DNA from: Prevotella sp. UBA2850
GTDB taxonomy: Bacteria > Bacteroidota > Bacteroidia > Bacteroidales > Bacteroidaceae
Length of the DNA: 6,415 bases
Reading direction: 5' to 3'
Assembly (NCBI GenBank): GCA_002350805.1
Contig: DEFO01000052.1
Coordinates: 56,974 to 63,388, forward strand
The translations under genes were made by a program, and so were the position numbers. The notes beneath the pieces are model-generated. The model made no database searches. It had not been told where the DNA came from and saw only the letters and a program-made list of their open reading frames with translations. This document shows positions 1 to 5,275 of this stretch, piece by piece (within the stretch, counting starts at the first letter, position 1; each line of letters opens with the position of its first letter).

Positions 1-16
1 TGAGAGGTATGATTAC

Positions 17-136
17 CTTTGCTATTGTCTAAACTCCCAAACTCCCATAGGCTATTGTCCAAACTCCCAAACTCCTAAACTCCCAAACTCCCATAGACTA
101 TTGTCCAAACTCCTATAGACTATTTGCCCAACTCCC
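17..136. repeat. Composite tandem repeat: 14-nt spacer plus AAACTCCC octamers
   Basis: Two elements alternate with exact spacing. A 14-nt spacer of the form ATAGRCTATTGTCC occurs at 47-60, 93-106 and 115-128 (last copy TTTGCC at its end), with a partial copy at 17-30. Between spacers are head-to-tail octamers AAACTCCY: two copies (31-46), four (61-92), one (107-114) and one degenerate (129-136, CAACTCCC). The period is therefore 30, 46, 22 and 22 nt, differing only by whole octamers. Each full spacer begins with the small palindrome ATAGNCTAT. The region has no plausible open reading frame and lies upstream of the next promoter. The varying octamer number suggests slippage. Function unknown; the repeat is directly visible, the slippage origin is inference. 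Confidence 0.85.
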
Positions 137-166
137 AACTTTTAACTGAGCGGAAGTCCCCTCCAA

Positions 167-219
167 CTCTCCAAAGATGAGAGCCAGTTGCCCCTGAAGC
201 TGGGGAACATGCTGGAGAG
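167..219 (+). other. Non-coding region with competing inverted repeats
   Basis: CTCTC at 167-171 can pair either with GAGAG at 179-183 (short local hairpin) or, as the 7-bp CTCTCCA at 167-173, with TGGAGAG at 213-219 (long-range). Inside, CCCC at 191-194 can pair with GGGG at 202-205, extended by GTT/AAC across one bulged G. The sequence lies upstream of the promoter at 274-304, so if transcribed it would belong to the 3' untranslated region of whatever lies left of the window. There is a T-rich stretch at 229-240, but it is about ten bases from the stem, too far for a standard terminator. Could be a decayed repeat or a 3' UTR structure; low confidence in any function. Confidence 0.3.
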
Positions 220-273
220 CTAATCAAACTTTTTACTTTTCACTTGTCACGGGTGAGATTTGTTAGCATTTTT

Positions 274-304
274 TTTGCTGTTTCATGGAAAATGACTACT
301 TTTG
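274..304 (+). promoter_or_regulatory. Bacteroidota sigma-ABfr type promoter for the DUF3467 unit
   Basis: The -7 element TACTTTTG (297-304) matches the Bacteroidota consensus TAnnTTTG, and a TTTG -33 element lies at 274-277 at the end of an eight-T run. The spacer between them is 19 nt, the usual spacing. Transcription would start near 310-312, giving a leader of about 60 nt before the DUF3467 start codon at 373. Confidence 0.75.
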
Positions 305-356
305 CGACGTAGAAACTGGCAGAGATGAAGAACTTCACATTATTATATATATAAAT

Positions 357-362
357 AGGAGA
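357..362 (+). promoter_or_regulatory. Shine-Dalgarno-like site AGGAGA for DUF3467 gene
   Basis: AGGAGA ends 10 nt before the ATG at 373. This is the only gene of the + strand in this window with a recognisable Shine-Dalgarno sequence; the others have A-rich leaders. It supports the chosen start. The spacing is slightly longer than ideal, and many Bacteroidota genes are translated without this contact. Confidence 0.5.
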
Positions 363-372
363 ATAAAGCGAT

Positions 373-690
373 ATGAGTTTAGAGAATAACAATCAGGGAC
401 AGCTGCAATTTGAGCTTCCTCAGAATGTTGCACAGGGCGAATATGCCAACTTCGCCATCATCACCCATTCGAGTAGTGACTTTGTGATTGACTTTGCGCG
501 TGTGCTGCCGGGTGTGCCCAAGGCACAGGTGAAAAGCCGCGTGATACTGGCTCCTGAGCATGCCAAGCGTCTGCTGCTGGCCCTTCAGGAAAACCTGATG
601 CGCTATGAGAGCGAGTTCGGTGTCATTAAGGTCCCCAACCAACAGCCTGCCCCGATAGCTCCCCTTAACTTCGGGAAGGGCGACGCCTGA
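373..690 (+). CDS. DUF3467 domain-containing protein
   Basis: A 105-residue acidic-to-neutral cytoplasmic protein without signal peptide or membrane segment. Nearly the whole chain fits the DUF3467 family: an N-terminal strand-rich part with ANFAIITHSSSDFVIDF at about residues 25-41, the loop LPGVPKAQVKSRVILAPEHA at about 45-64, then a helix (KRLLLALQENLMRYESEFG, about 65-83), and a proline-rich tail. The family is short and widespread in bacteria, with no established biochemical role. From memory, in many Bacteroidales this gene sits just after rpoC and near rpsL; the left edge here does not reach rpoC, so that link is untested. It has its own promoter at 274-304 and an AGGAGA upstream. It is followed after 56 nt by a beta-barrel gene with no promoter or terminator between, so the two are probably cotranscribed. 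Family assignment is confident; function is unknown. Confidence 0.88.
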   Translation: MSLENNNQGQLQFELPQNVAQGEYANFAIITHSSSDFVIDFARVLPGVPKAQVKSRVILAPEHAKRLLLALQENLMRYESEFGVIKVPNQQPAPIAPLNFGKGDA

Positions 691-746
691 GGGCTGGGAC
701 CATGGAATGATGATAATAGAAAGTTTCACTTAATTATTGAATAGTT

Positions 747-1367
747 ATGAGAAAGATTTTTGCTTTGATGGCTGTGTGCGTCATGACGCTGACGGCCAAT
801 GCACAGGATGCTGTGGGTACGCTTTCGCTGAAGCCCATGGTAGGTATGACCATTGCTAACGTCGTAGGTGAGGATGCCGACGGTACCGATCCCAAGCTGG
901 GACTGATAGCCGGTGGTGAGCTGATTTACCAGGCTTCAGAGATTTTTGCCTTGTCGGGCGGACTGCTCTATTCGATGCAGGGCTGTGCCGGTGACGGTGG
1001 CCTGAAGATGAAGCTCGACTATGTGAATGTTCCGCTGATGGGTAACCTTTATGTTGCCAAGGGCCTGGCTCTGAAGGCCGGTTTGCAGCTGGGTATCCTG
1101 ACCAAGGCCAAGGCCTCGATGAAGGAAGGCGGTGTCAGCGCTGACGTGGACGTAAAGGATGCCATGAACTCGCTCGACCTGTCGATTCCCATTGGTATCA
1201 GCTACGACATCAACAACAGCTTTGTCATTGAGGGACGCTATAATTTCGGCATGACCAAGATAGGCAAAAAGTCGTATTCATTCATGGGTGAGCACTTCAC
1301 CGACGACGAGAATAACGTGCGCAACAGCGTTATTCAGCTCACATTGGGCTATAAGTTTGCCTTGTAA
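747..1367 (+). CDS. Outer membrane beta-barrel protein (PorT/OMP_b-brl_2-like)
   Basis: A 206-residue exported protein. The first 19 residues form a signal peptide: basic MRK, a hydrophobic core to about residue 16, and cleavage expected after ANA (17-19), before Q20. The mature part alternates polar and hydrophobic residues with Gly/aromatic-rich strands, for example around 28-41, 52-61, 67-77, 91-103 and 104-115, and ends in strands SFVIEGRYNFGM and VIQLTLGYKFAL. This is the pattern of the small outer-membrane barrel family common in Bacteroidota, about 170-220 residues and eight or so strands. No lipobox is convincing (C11 lies inside the hydrophobic core). The location is inferred to be the outer membrane; the substrate or partner is unknown. 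It follows the DUF3467 gene by 56 nt and is closed by a terminator at 1388-1434. No Shine-Dalgarno sequence precedes the ATG; the signal peptide supports this start. Confidence 0.85.
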   Translation: MRKIFALMAVCVMTLTANAQDAVGTLSLKPMVGMTIANVVGEDADGTDPKLGLIAGGELIYQASEIFALSGGLLYSMQGCAGDGGLKMKLDYVNVPLMGNLYVAKGLALKAGLQLGILTKAKASMKEGGVSADVDVKDAMNSLDLSIPIGISYDINNSFVIEGRYNFGMTKIGKKSYSFMGEHFTDDENNVRNSVIQLTLGYKFAL

Positions 1368-1387
1368 AAGTCTAAAATATTGTTAAC

Positions 1388-1434
1388 AAAGTCTATATCT
1401 TGCAAATTTCTGTAAGGTATAGACTTTTTCTTTT
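1388..1434 (+). terminator. Intrinsic terminator after the barrel gene
   Basis: A 16-bp stem (1388-1403 with 1412-1427) has ten perfect outer pairs (AAAGTCTATA/TATAGACTTT) followed by six inner pairs including two G-T wobbles, with an 8-nt loop. The right arm runs into a T-rich tract TTTTTCTTTT at 1425-1434. It separates the DUF3467/barrel unit from the str operon, whose promoter starts about 30 nt further on. Confidence 0.88.
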
Positions 1435-1442
1435 CCATTTAA

Positions 1443-1474
1443 TTAGGTAAATTCGGAAATAGTTTGTACCTTTG
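1443..1474 (+). promoter_or_regulatory. Promoter of the str operon
   Basis: TACCTTTG at 1467-1474, followed by CAGC, is an exact match to the Bacteroidota -7 consensus TAnnTTTG. The -33 element is weak: TTAG at 1443-1446, 20 nt upstream, is the best candidate for TTTG. Transcription would start near 1480-1483, giving a leader of about 83 nt before rpsL. A strong -7 box with a poor -33 box is common in this group. Confidence 0.75.
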
Positions 1475-1483
1475 CAGCCCAAA

Positions 1484-1508
1484 TGCGGCCTATATACAGA
1501 GGGGCGCA
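1484..1508 (+). other. Hairpin at the 5' end of the str operon leader
   Basis: TGCGGCC (1484-1490) pairs with GGGCGCA (1502-1508) in six of seven positions (one G-G mismatch), with an 11-nt loop. It begins within a few bases of the inferred transcription start, so the mRNA would carry a structured 5' end followed by an unstructured A/T-rich stretch (about 1519-1564) reaching the rpsL start. A 5' stabilising stem is one reading; an autoregulatory site is another. The stem is visible but short. Confidence 0.4.
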
Positions 1509-1564
1509 GTGTAACTGTTTGAATATAAACACAATAATATATAAACAATAAAAATTAAAAAACT

Positions 1565-1951
1565 ATGCCTACAATTTCACAATTGGTAAGAAAAGGCAGA
1601 AAGGATCTTGTAGACAAGAGCAAGTCGCCCGCGCTGGACGCATGTCCTCAGCGCCGTGGTGTTTGTGTTCGTGTGTACACTACAACCCCGAAGAAGCCTA
1701 ATTCGGCAATGCGTAAAGTTGCCCGTGTTCGTTTGACAAACCAGAAGGAAGTGAACTCTTACATTCCCGGTGAGGGTCACAACCTGCAGGAGCACAGTAT
1801 CGTACTGGTGCGCGGCGGTCGTGTAAAGGACCTGCCCGGTGTGCGTTATCACATTGTACGCGGTACATTGGATACTGCCGGTGTGGCCAACCGCACTCAG
1901 CGTCGTAGTAAGTACGGTGCCAAGCGTCCTAAGGCAGCTAAGAAGAAGTAA
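1565..1951 (+). CDS. rpsL: 30S ribosomal protein S12
   Basis: S12 lies at the decoding centre of the small subunit and affects tRNA selection. The 128-residue product aligns along its whole length with bacterial S12 (124 residues in E. coli). The hallmark TTTPKKPNSAMRKV spans 39-52 and GGRVKDLPGVRYHIVRG spans 84-100; the lysine-rich C-terminus ends KRPKAAKKK. Residues K43 and K88, where changes classically give streptomycin resistance, are both lysine, so the protein looks drug-sensitive; D89, the position methylthiolated by RimO in E. coli, is also present. It is the first gene of the str operon, preceded by an A-rich leader without Shine-Dalgarno sequence. The start gives the normal MPTISQLVRKGR N-terminus. 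An unusually structured 199-nt spacer separates it from rpsG. Confidence 0.98.
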   Translation: MPTISQLVRKGRKDLVDKSKSPALDACPQRRGVCVRVYTTTPKKPNSAMRKVARVRLTNQKEVNSYIPGEGHNLQEHSIVLVRGGRVKDLPGVRYHIVRGTLDTAGVANRTQRRSKYGAKRPKAAKKK

Positions 1952-1973
1952 TCTGCCGAAGCGCAACAAAACA

Positions 1974-2020
1974 AAAGGCTGCGGCTCTAATCCGGAGATG
2001 GCAATGAGCCGTAGGCCTTT
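1974..2020 (+). promoter_or_regulatory. Large hairpin in rpsL-rpsG spacer (candidate S7 control site)
   Basis: AAAGGCTGCGGCTC (1974-1987) pairs with GAGCCGTAGGCCTTT (2006-2020): 14 base pairs with one bulged G (2015) and one G-T wobble, closing an 18-nt loop at 1988-2005. It starts 22 nt after the rpsL stop codon. The downstream sequence is A-rich (ACAAAACAAA), not a U-tract, so this is not a standard terminator. In E. coli the rpsL-rpsG spacer is where S7 binds its own mRNA to repress translation; a similar role here is inferred from position only. Confidence 0.55.
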
Positions 2021-2078
2021 ACAAAACAAAGAAACCCAATTATCGTTTTGCTGGAGAAATAAGTTGACAGGTTGAGTA

Positions 2079-2098
2079 AATGCCCGGGTGTGGGCGTT
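2079..2098 (+). other. Second hairpin in rpsL-rpsG spacer
   Basis: AATGCCC (2079-2085) pairs with GGGCGTT (2092-2098) over seven positions including one T-G wobble, with loop GGGTGT. It lies about 50 nt upstream of the rpsG start. With the larger hairpin at 1974-2020 it makes the spacer a two-stem element. Short stems of this size occur by chance, so this one is tentative on its own. Confidence 0.4.
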
Positions 2099-2150
2099 GA
2101 AGAACAAAGAGTAACAGACAGCCCCAAGCAGAATTAACATTCAAAACAAA

Positions 2151-2627
2151 ATGAGAAAAGCAAAACCAAAGAAGCGTGTGATCCTGCCGGATCCCGTCTT
2201 CAACGACCAGAAGGTCTCGAAATTCGTGAATCACCTGATGTATGACGGAAAGAAAAACACGTCGTACGAAATCTTCTACAAGGCCCTTGAGACCGTTGGT
2301 GAGAAGATGAAGAATGAGGAAAAGTCAGCTCTTGAGATTTGGAAGCAGGCTCTCGACAACATCACTCCGCAGGTGGAGGTGAAGAGCCGTCGTATCGGTG
2401 GTGCCACATTCCAGGTACCCACTGAGATTCGTCCTGACCGTAAGGAGAGCATCTCGATGAAGAACATGATTTCCTTCGCTCGCAAGCGCGGTGGTAAGGG
2501 CATGTCGGAGAAGCTTGCCGCAGAGATCATGGATGCTTTCAACAATCAGGGTGGCGCATTCAAGCGTAAGGAGGACATGCACCGCATGGCTGAGGCTAAC
2601 CGTGCATTCGCTCATTTCAGATTCTAA
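2151..2627 (+). CDS. rpsG: 30S ribosomal protein S7
   Basis: S7 is the primary organiser of the 3' (head) domain of 16S rRNA and contacts tRNA near the exit site. The 158-residue product is full length for bacterial S7. The signature region is DPVFNDQKVSKFVNHLMYDG (14-33), followed by EVKSRRIGGATFQVP (76-90), the basic SFARKRGGKGM stretch, and the conserved end HRMAEANRAFAHFRF (144-158). The start is preceded by TCAAAACAAA, with no Shine-Dalgarno sequence, typical for the group. It follows rpsL by 199 nt, a long gap for an operon, containing two hairpins. fusA begins 28 nt after its stop. In E. coli, S7 represses its own operon through the rpsL-rpsG spacer; the structure here makes the same plausible. 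Confidence 0.98.
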   Translation: MRKAKPKKRVILPDPVFNDQKVSKFVNHLMYDGKKNTSYEIFYKALETVGEKMKNEEKSALEIWKQALDNITPQVEVKSRRIGGATFQVPTEIRPDRKESISMKNMISFARKRGGKGMSEKLAAEIMDAFNNQGGAFKRKEDMHRMAEANRAFAHFRF

Positions 2628-2655
2628 TGGTATTAATATTAGGTAAAAAGATAAA

Positions 2656-4782
2656 ATGGCAAAGCACGATTTAAGATTGACACGTAACATCGGCATCATG
2701 GCCCACATCGATGCCGGTAAGACTACTACTTCAGAGCGCATCCTTTTCTATACGGGTAAGACTCACAAGATTGGTGAGGTGCACGATGGTGCCGCTACAA
2801 TGGACTGGATGGCTCAGGAGCAGGAGCGTGGCATTACCATCACCTCGGCCGCTACTACATGTAACTGGGACTGGAATGGTGAGAAATACAAGATTAACCT
2901 CATCGACACTCCGGGACACGTTGACTTCACTGCTGAGGTAGAGCGCTCGCTGCGCGTGCTCGACGGAGCCGTAGCTACTTACTCTGCCGCCGACGGTGTG
3001 CAGCCTCAGTCGGAGACTGTATGGCGCCAGGCCGACAAATACATGGTTCCGCGTATCGGTTACGTGAACAAGATGGACCGCTCGGGTGCTGACTTCTTCG
3101 AGACAGTACAGCAGATGCGCGACATTCTGGGTGCTAACCCTGTGGTGATTCAGGTGCCCATCGGCGCTGAGGAGAACTTCAAGGGTGTGGTTGACCTGAT
3201 TAAGATGAAGGCTATCCTCTGGCACGATGAGACCATGGGCGCTGAATACGACGTGGAGCCGATTCCCGCCGACCTCGTGGACGAGTGCGACGAGTGGCGT
3301 AACAAACTGCTGGAGGCAGCCGCTGATTATGATGAGGCACTCATGGAGAAATACTTCGACAATCCCGAGTCGATTACCGAGGAGGAGATCATTGCCGCCA
3401 TCCGTAAGGGTACCGTGGCTATGGAGTGCACTCCTATGATCTGCGGCTCATCGTATAAGAACAAGGGTGTGCAGCCTCTGCTCGACTATGTTTGCGCTTT
3501 CCTTCCCTCACCCGTTGACGTTGAGGTGGTGAAAGGTACCAACCCCAATACCGACGAGGAAGAGGACCGCAAACCTTCTGAGGATGACCCCACAGCCGCT
3601 CTGGCCTTTAAGATTGCCACCGACCCGTATATGGGACGCCTGGTGTTCTTCCGCGTCTACTCTGGTAGCGTGAAAGCCGGTTCGTATGTGTACAATCCCC
3701 GTTCGGGCAAGAAAGAGCGTATCAGCCGTCTGTTCCAGATGAACTCGAATAAGGAGATTCCCATGGAGTCGATCGACGCCGGTGATATCGGTGCCGGTGT
3801 AGGCTTCAAGGATATCCGCACAGGTGATACTCTCTGCGATGAGAGTGCTCCTATCGTGCTCGAGTCAATGACCTTCCCCGACACAGTGATCTCGATTGCC
3901 GTGGAGCCGAAGAGTCAGGCCGACATCGCCAAGCTCGACAATGGTCTGGCCAAGCTGGCCGAGGAAGACCCGACCTTCACCGTGCATACCGACGAGCAGA
4001 GCGGACAGACCGTGATCTCGGGTATGGGTGAGCTGCACCTCGATATCATCATCGACCGTCTGAAGCGTGAGTTCAAGGTGGAGTGCAACCAGGGTAAGCC
4101 TCAGGTGAACTACAAGGAGGCCATCACCAAGACCGTTAATCTGCGCGAGGTCTACAAGAAGCAGACTGGTGGACGCGGTAAGTTTGCCGATATCATCGTA
4201 AACATCGGTCCGGTTGACGACGACTGGAACGTGAAGGAGAACGGCGGACTGCAGTTTGTCAACGAAGTGAAGGGCGGTAACATCCCCAAGGAGTATATTC
4301 CTGCCATTCAGAAGGGCTTCGAGGAGGCTATGAAGGCTGGTATTCTGGGCGGTTATCCGATGGACACCCTGAAGGTTGTCGTTGTCGACGGCTCGTTCCA
4401 CCCGGTAGACTCTGACCAGTTGTCGTTCGAGCTTGCTGCCCGCAATGCCTACAAGAACGCTTGCACCAAGGCAGGCCCCGTGCTCATGGAGCCCATCATG
4501 AAACTCGAGGTGATCACTCCCGAGGAGAACATGGGTGACGTGATTGGCGACCTGAACAAGCGTCGCGGACAGGTAGAGGGCATGGAAGAGGCCCGTAGCG
4601 GCGGCCGTGTCATCAAGGCTATGGTTCCCCTGTCGGAGATGTTCGGCTATGTTACAGCCCTGCGTACCATCACCTCAGGACGTGCCACCAGCTCAATGGA
4701 GTACGACCATCACTCTCCGCTGTCAAGCACAATTGCCAAGGCAGTGCTGGAGGAGGTTAAAGGCCGCACAGACCTGGTATAA
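2656..4782 (+). CDS. fusA: Translation elongation factor G (EF-G)
   Basis: EF-G is the GTPase that drives translocation of tRNA and mRNA and helps split ribosomes with RRF. The 708-residue product has all five domains. GTPase motifs are intact: AHIDAGKT (16-23), RGITI (58-62), DTPGHVDF (84-91) with catalytic-site H88, NKMD (138-141) and the G5 motif GSSYKNKG (264-271). Domain II follows from about 310, domain III contains SGMGELHLDI (455-464), domain IV includes QTGGRGKF (503-510) and the tip loop with H582, equivalent to E. coli H583, and domain V begins near 613 (MKLEVITPEENMGDVIGDL from 615). All catalytic motifs look canonical, so I call this the housekeeping form; Bacteroides species also carry a divergent second EF-G elsewhere, which this does not resemble in context. 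It is separated from rpsJ by 91 nt with a hairpin. Confidence 0.98.
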   Translation: MAKHDLRLTRNIGIMAHIDAGKTTTSERILFYTGKTHKIGEVHDGAATMDWMAQEQERGITITSAATTCNWDWNGEKYKINLIDTPGHVDFTAEVERSLRVLDGAVATYSAADGVQPQSETVWRQADKYMVPRIGYVNKMDRSGADFFETVQQMRDILGANPVVIQVPIGAEENFKGVVDLIKMKAILWHDETMGAEYDVEPIPADLVDECDEWRNKLLEAAADYDEALMEKYFDNPESITEEEIIAAIRKGTVAMECTPMICGSSYKNKGVQPLLDYVCAFLPSPVDVEVVKGTNPNTDEEEDRKPSEDDPTAALAFKIATDPYMGRLVFFRVYSGSVKAGSYVYNPRSGKKERISRLFQMNSNKEIPMESIDAGDIGAGVGFKDIRTGDTLCDESAPIVLESMTFPDTVISIAVEPKSQADIAKLDNGLAKLAEEDPTFTVHTDEQSGQTVISGMGELHLDIIIDRLKREFKVECNQGKPQVNYKEAITKTVNLREVYKKQTGGRGKFADIIVNIGPVDDDWNVKENGGLQFVNEVKGGNIPKEYIPAIQKGFEEAMKAGILGGYPMDTLKVVVVDGSFHPVDSDQLSFELAARNAYKNACTKAGPVLMEPIMKLEVITPEENMGDVIGDLNKRRGQVEGMEEARSGGRVIKAMVPLSEMFGYVTALRTITSGRATSSMEYDHHSPLSSTIAKAVLEEVKGRTDLV

Positions 4783-4790
4783 GTAAATAA

Positions 4791-4830
4791 GGGAGCACCG
4801 TTGAGCAAATGACTCTTTAGCGGTGCTCCT
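4791..4830 (+). other. Hairpin between fusA and rpsJ without U-tract
   Basis: GGGAGCACCG (4791-4800) pairs with CGGTGCTCCT (4821-4830): nine Watson-Crick pairs plus one terminal G-T wobble. The 20-nt loop can form a further GAG/CTC pairing. It begins 8 nt after the fusA stop. What follows, CATGATACAAAT, is not T-rich, so it is not a standard intrinsic terminator, and no TAnnTTTG promoter lies between it and rpsJ. It may be an attenuator, an mRNA-processing or 3'-end-stability stem, or a protein-binding site that sets rpsJ expression apart from fusA. Confidence 0.6.
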
Positions 4831-4873
4831 CATGATACAAATAATAAAGTTTAATTAAAAAAATTATTTCACA

Positions 4874-5179
4874 ATGAGTCAGAAAATCAGAATCAAGCTG
4901 AAGTCTTACGACCACAAATTGGTTGACAAGTCAGCAGAGAAGATTGTGAAGGCCGTGAAGGCTACCGGTGCTATCGTCAGCGGTCCTATCCCCCTGCCTA
5001 CACACAAGCGTATTTACACCGTGAACCGTTCTACCTTCGTCAACAAGAAGGCCCGCGAGCAGTTCCAGCTGTCTAACTACAAGCGTCTGATCGACATCTA
5101 CAGCTCAACAGCTAAGACCGTAGACGCCCTGATGAAACTCGAACTCCCCAGCGGTGTTGAGGTTGAAATCAAAGTATAG
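4874..5179 (+). CDS. rpsJ: 30S ribosomal protein S10 (NusE)
   Basis: S10 is a head protein of the 30S subunit and, as NusE, pairs with NusB in rRNA transcription antitermination and bridges NusG to the ribosome. The 101-residue product is full length. Conserved landmarks are IRIKLKSYDHKLVD (5-18), GPIPLPT (37-43), the long loop TVNRSTFVNKKAREQFQL containing the ribosome-contacting region, and TVDALM (82-87) near the end. The leader is AT-rich without a Shine-Dalgarno sequence. It lies 91 nt after fusA and is last in the operon: a strong terminator follows, and the next genes are convergent. In E. coli, rpsJ instead opens the S10 operon with rplC next; rplC is not in this window. Confidence 0.97.
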   Translation: MSQKIRIKLKSYDHKLVDKSAEKIVKAVKATGAIVSGPIPLPTHKRIYTVNRSTFVNKKAREQFQLSNYKRLIDIYSSTAKTVDALMKLELPSGVEVEIKV

Positions 5180-5206
5180 TACCAGCATTCAACGCATATA
5201 TAATAG

Positions 5207-5238
5207 CAGCGCATTCCAGTCGGGAATGCGCTGTTTTT
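5207..5238 (+). terminator. Intrinsic terminator after rpsJ
   Basis: CAGCGCATTCC (5207-5217) and GGAATGCGCTG (5223-5233) form a perfect 11-bp GC-rich stem with a 5-nt loop, followed directly by TTTTT (5234-5238). It ends the str operon. On the opposite strand the stem is followed by CTATTATATATG rather than a T-run, so it would terminate the convergent ABC transporter transcript only weakly. Confidence 0.92.
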
Positions 5239-5275
5239 GCTTCCATAGAAAGAATGGGGTGGCGGAGGCGAGTGA

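Noticed and set aside
14..21. TACCTTTG, a match to the -7 promoter element
   Set aside because: The -33 position falls outside the window and no gene starts downstream for 350 nt; it overlaps the first partial copy of the repeat spacer.
17..136. Possible CRISPR array
   Set aside because: The recurring units are too short (8 and 14 nt), the intervals are themselves repeats rather than unique spacers, and no cas genes are nearby.
142..210. Short minus-strand frame of 22 codons from the ATG complementary to 208-210
   Set aside because: It overlaps the inverted-repeat sequence, has no ribosome-binding site or promoter, and resembles no family I know.
379..729. Long open frame on the minus strand opposite the DUF3467 gene
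   Set aside because: It is the antisense of a recognised family gene on the plus strand; its own product looks like no known protein.
747..785. Lipoprotein signal at C11 of the barrel protein
   Set aside because: The residues before the cysteine do not form a proper lipobox and a good ANA cleavage site follows at residue 19.
2731..3225. Open frames antisense to fusA (also 3865-4401)
   Set aside because: They arise from codon bias in a highly expressed gene; EF-G is unambiguous on the plus strand.
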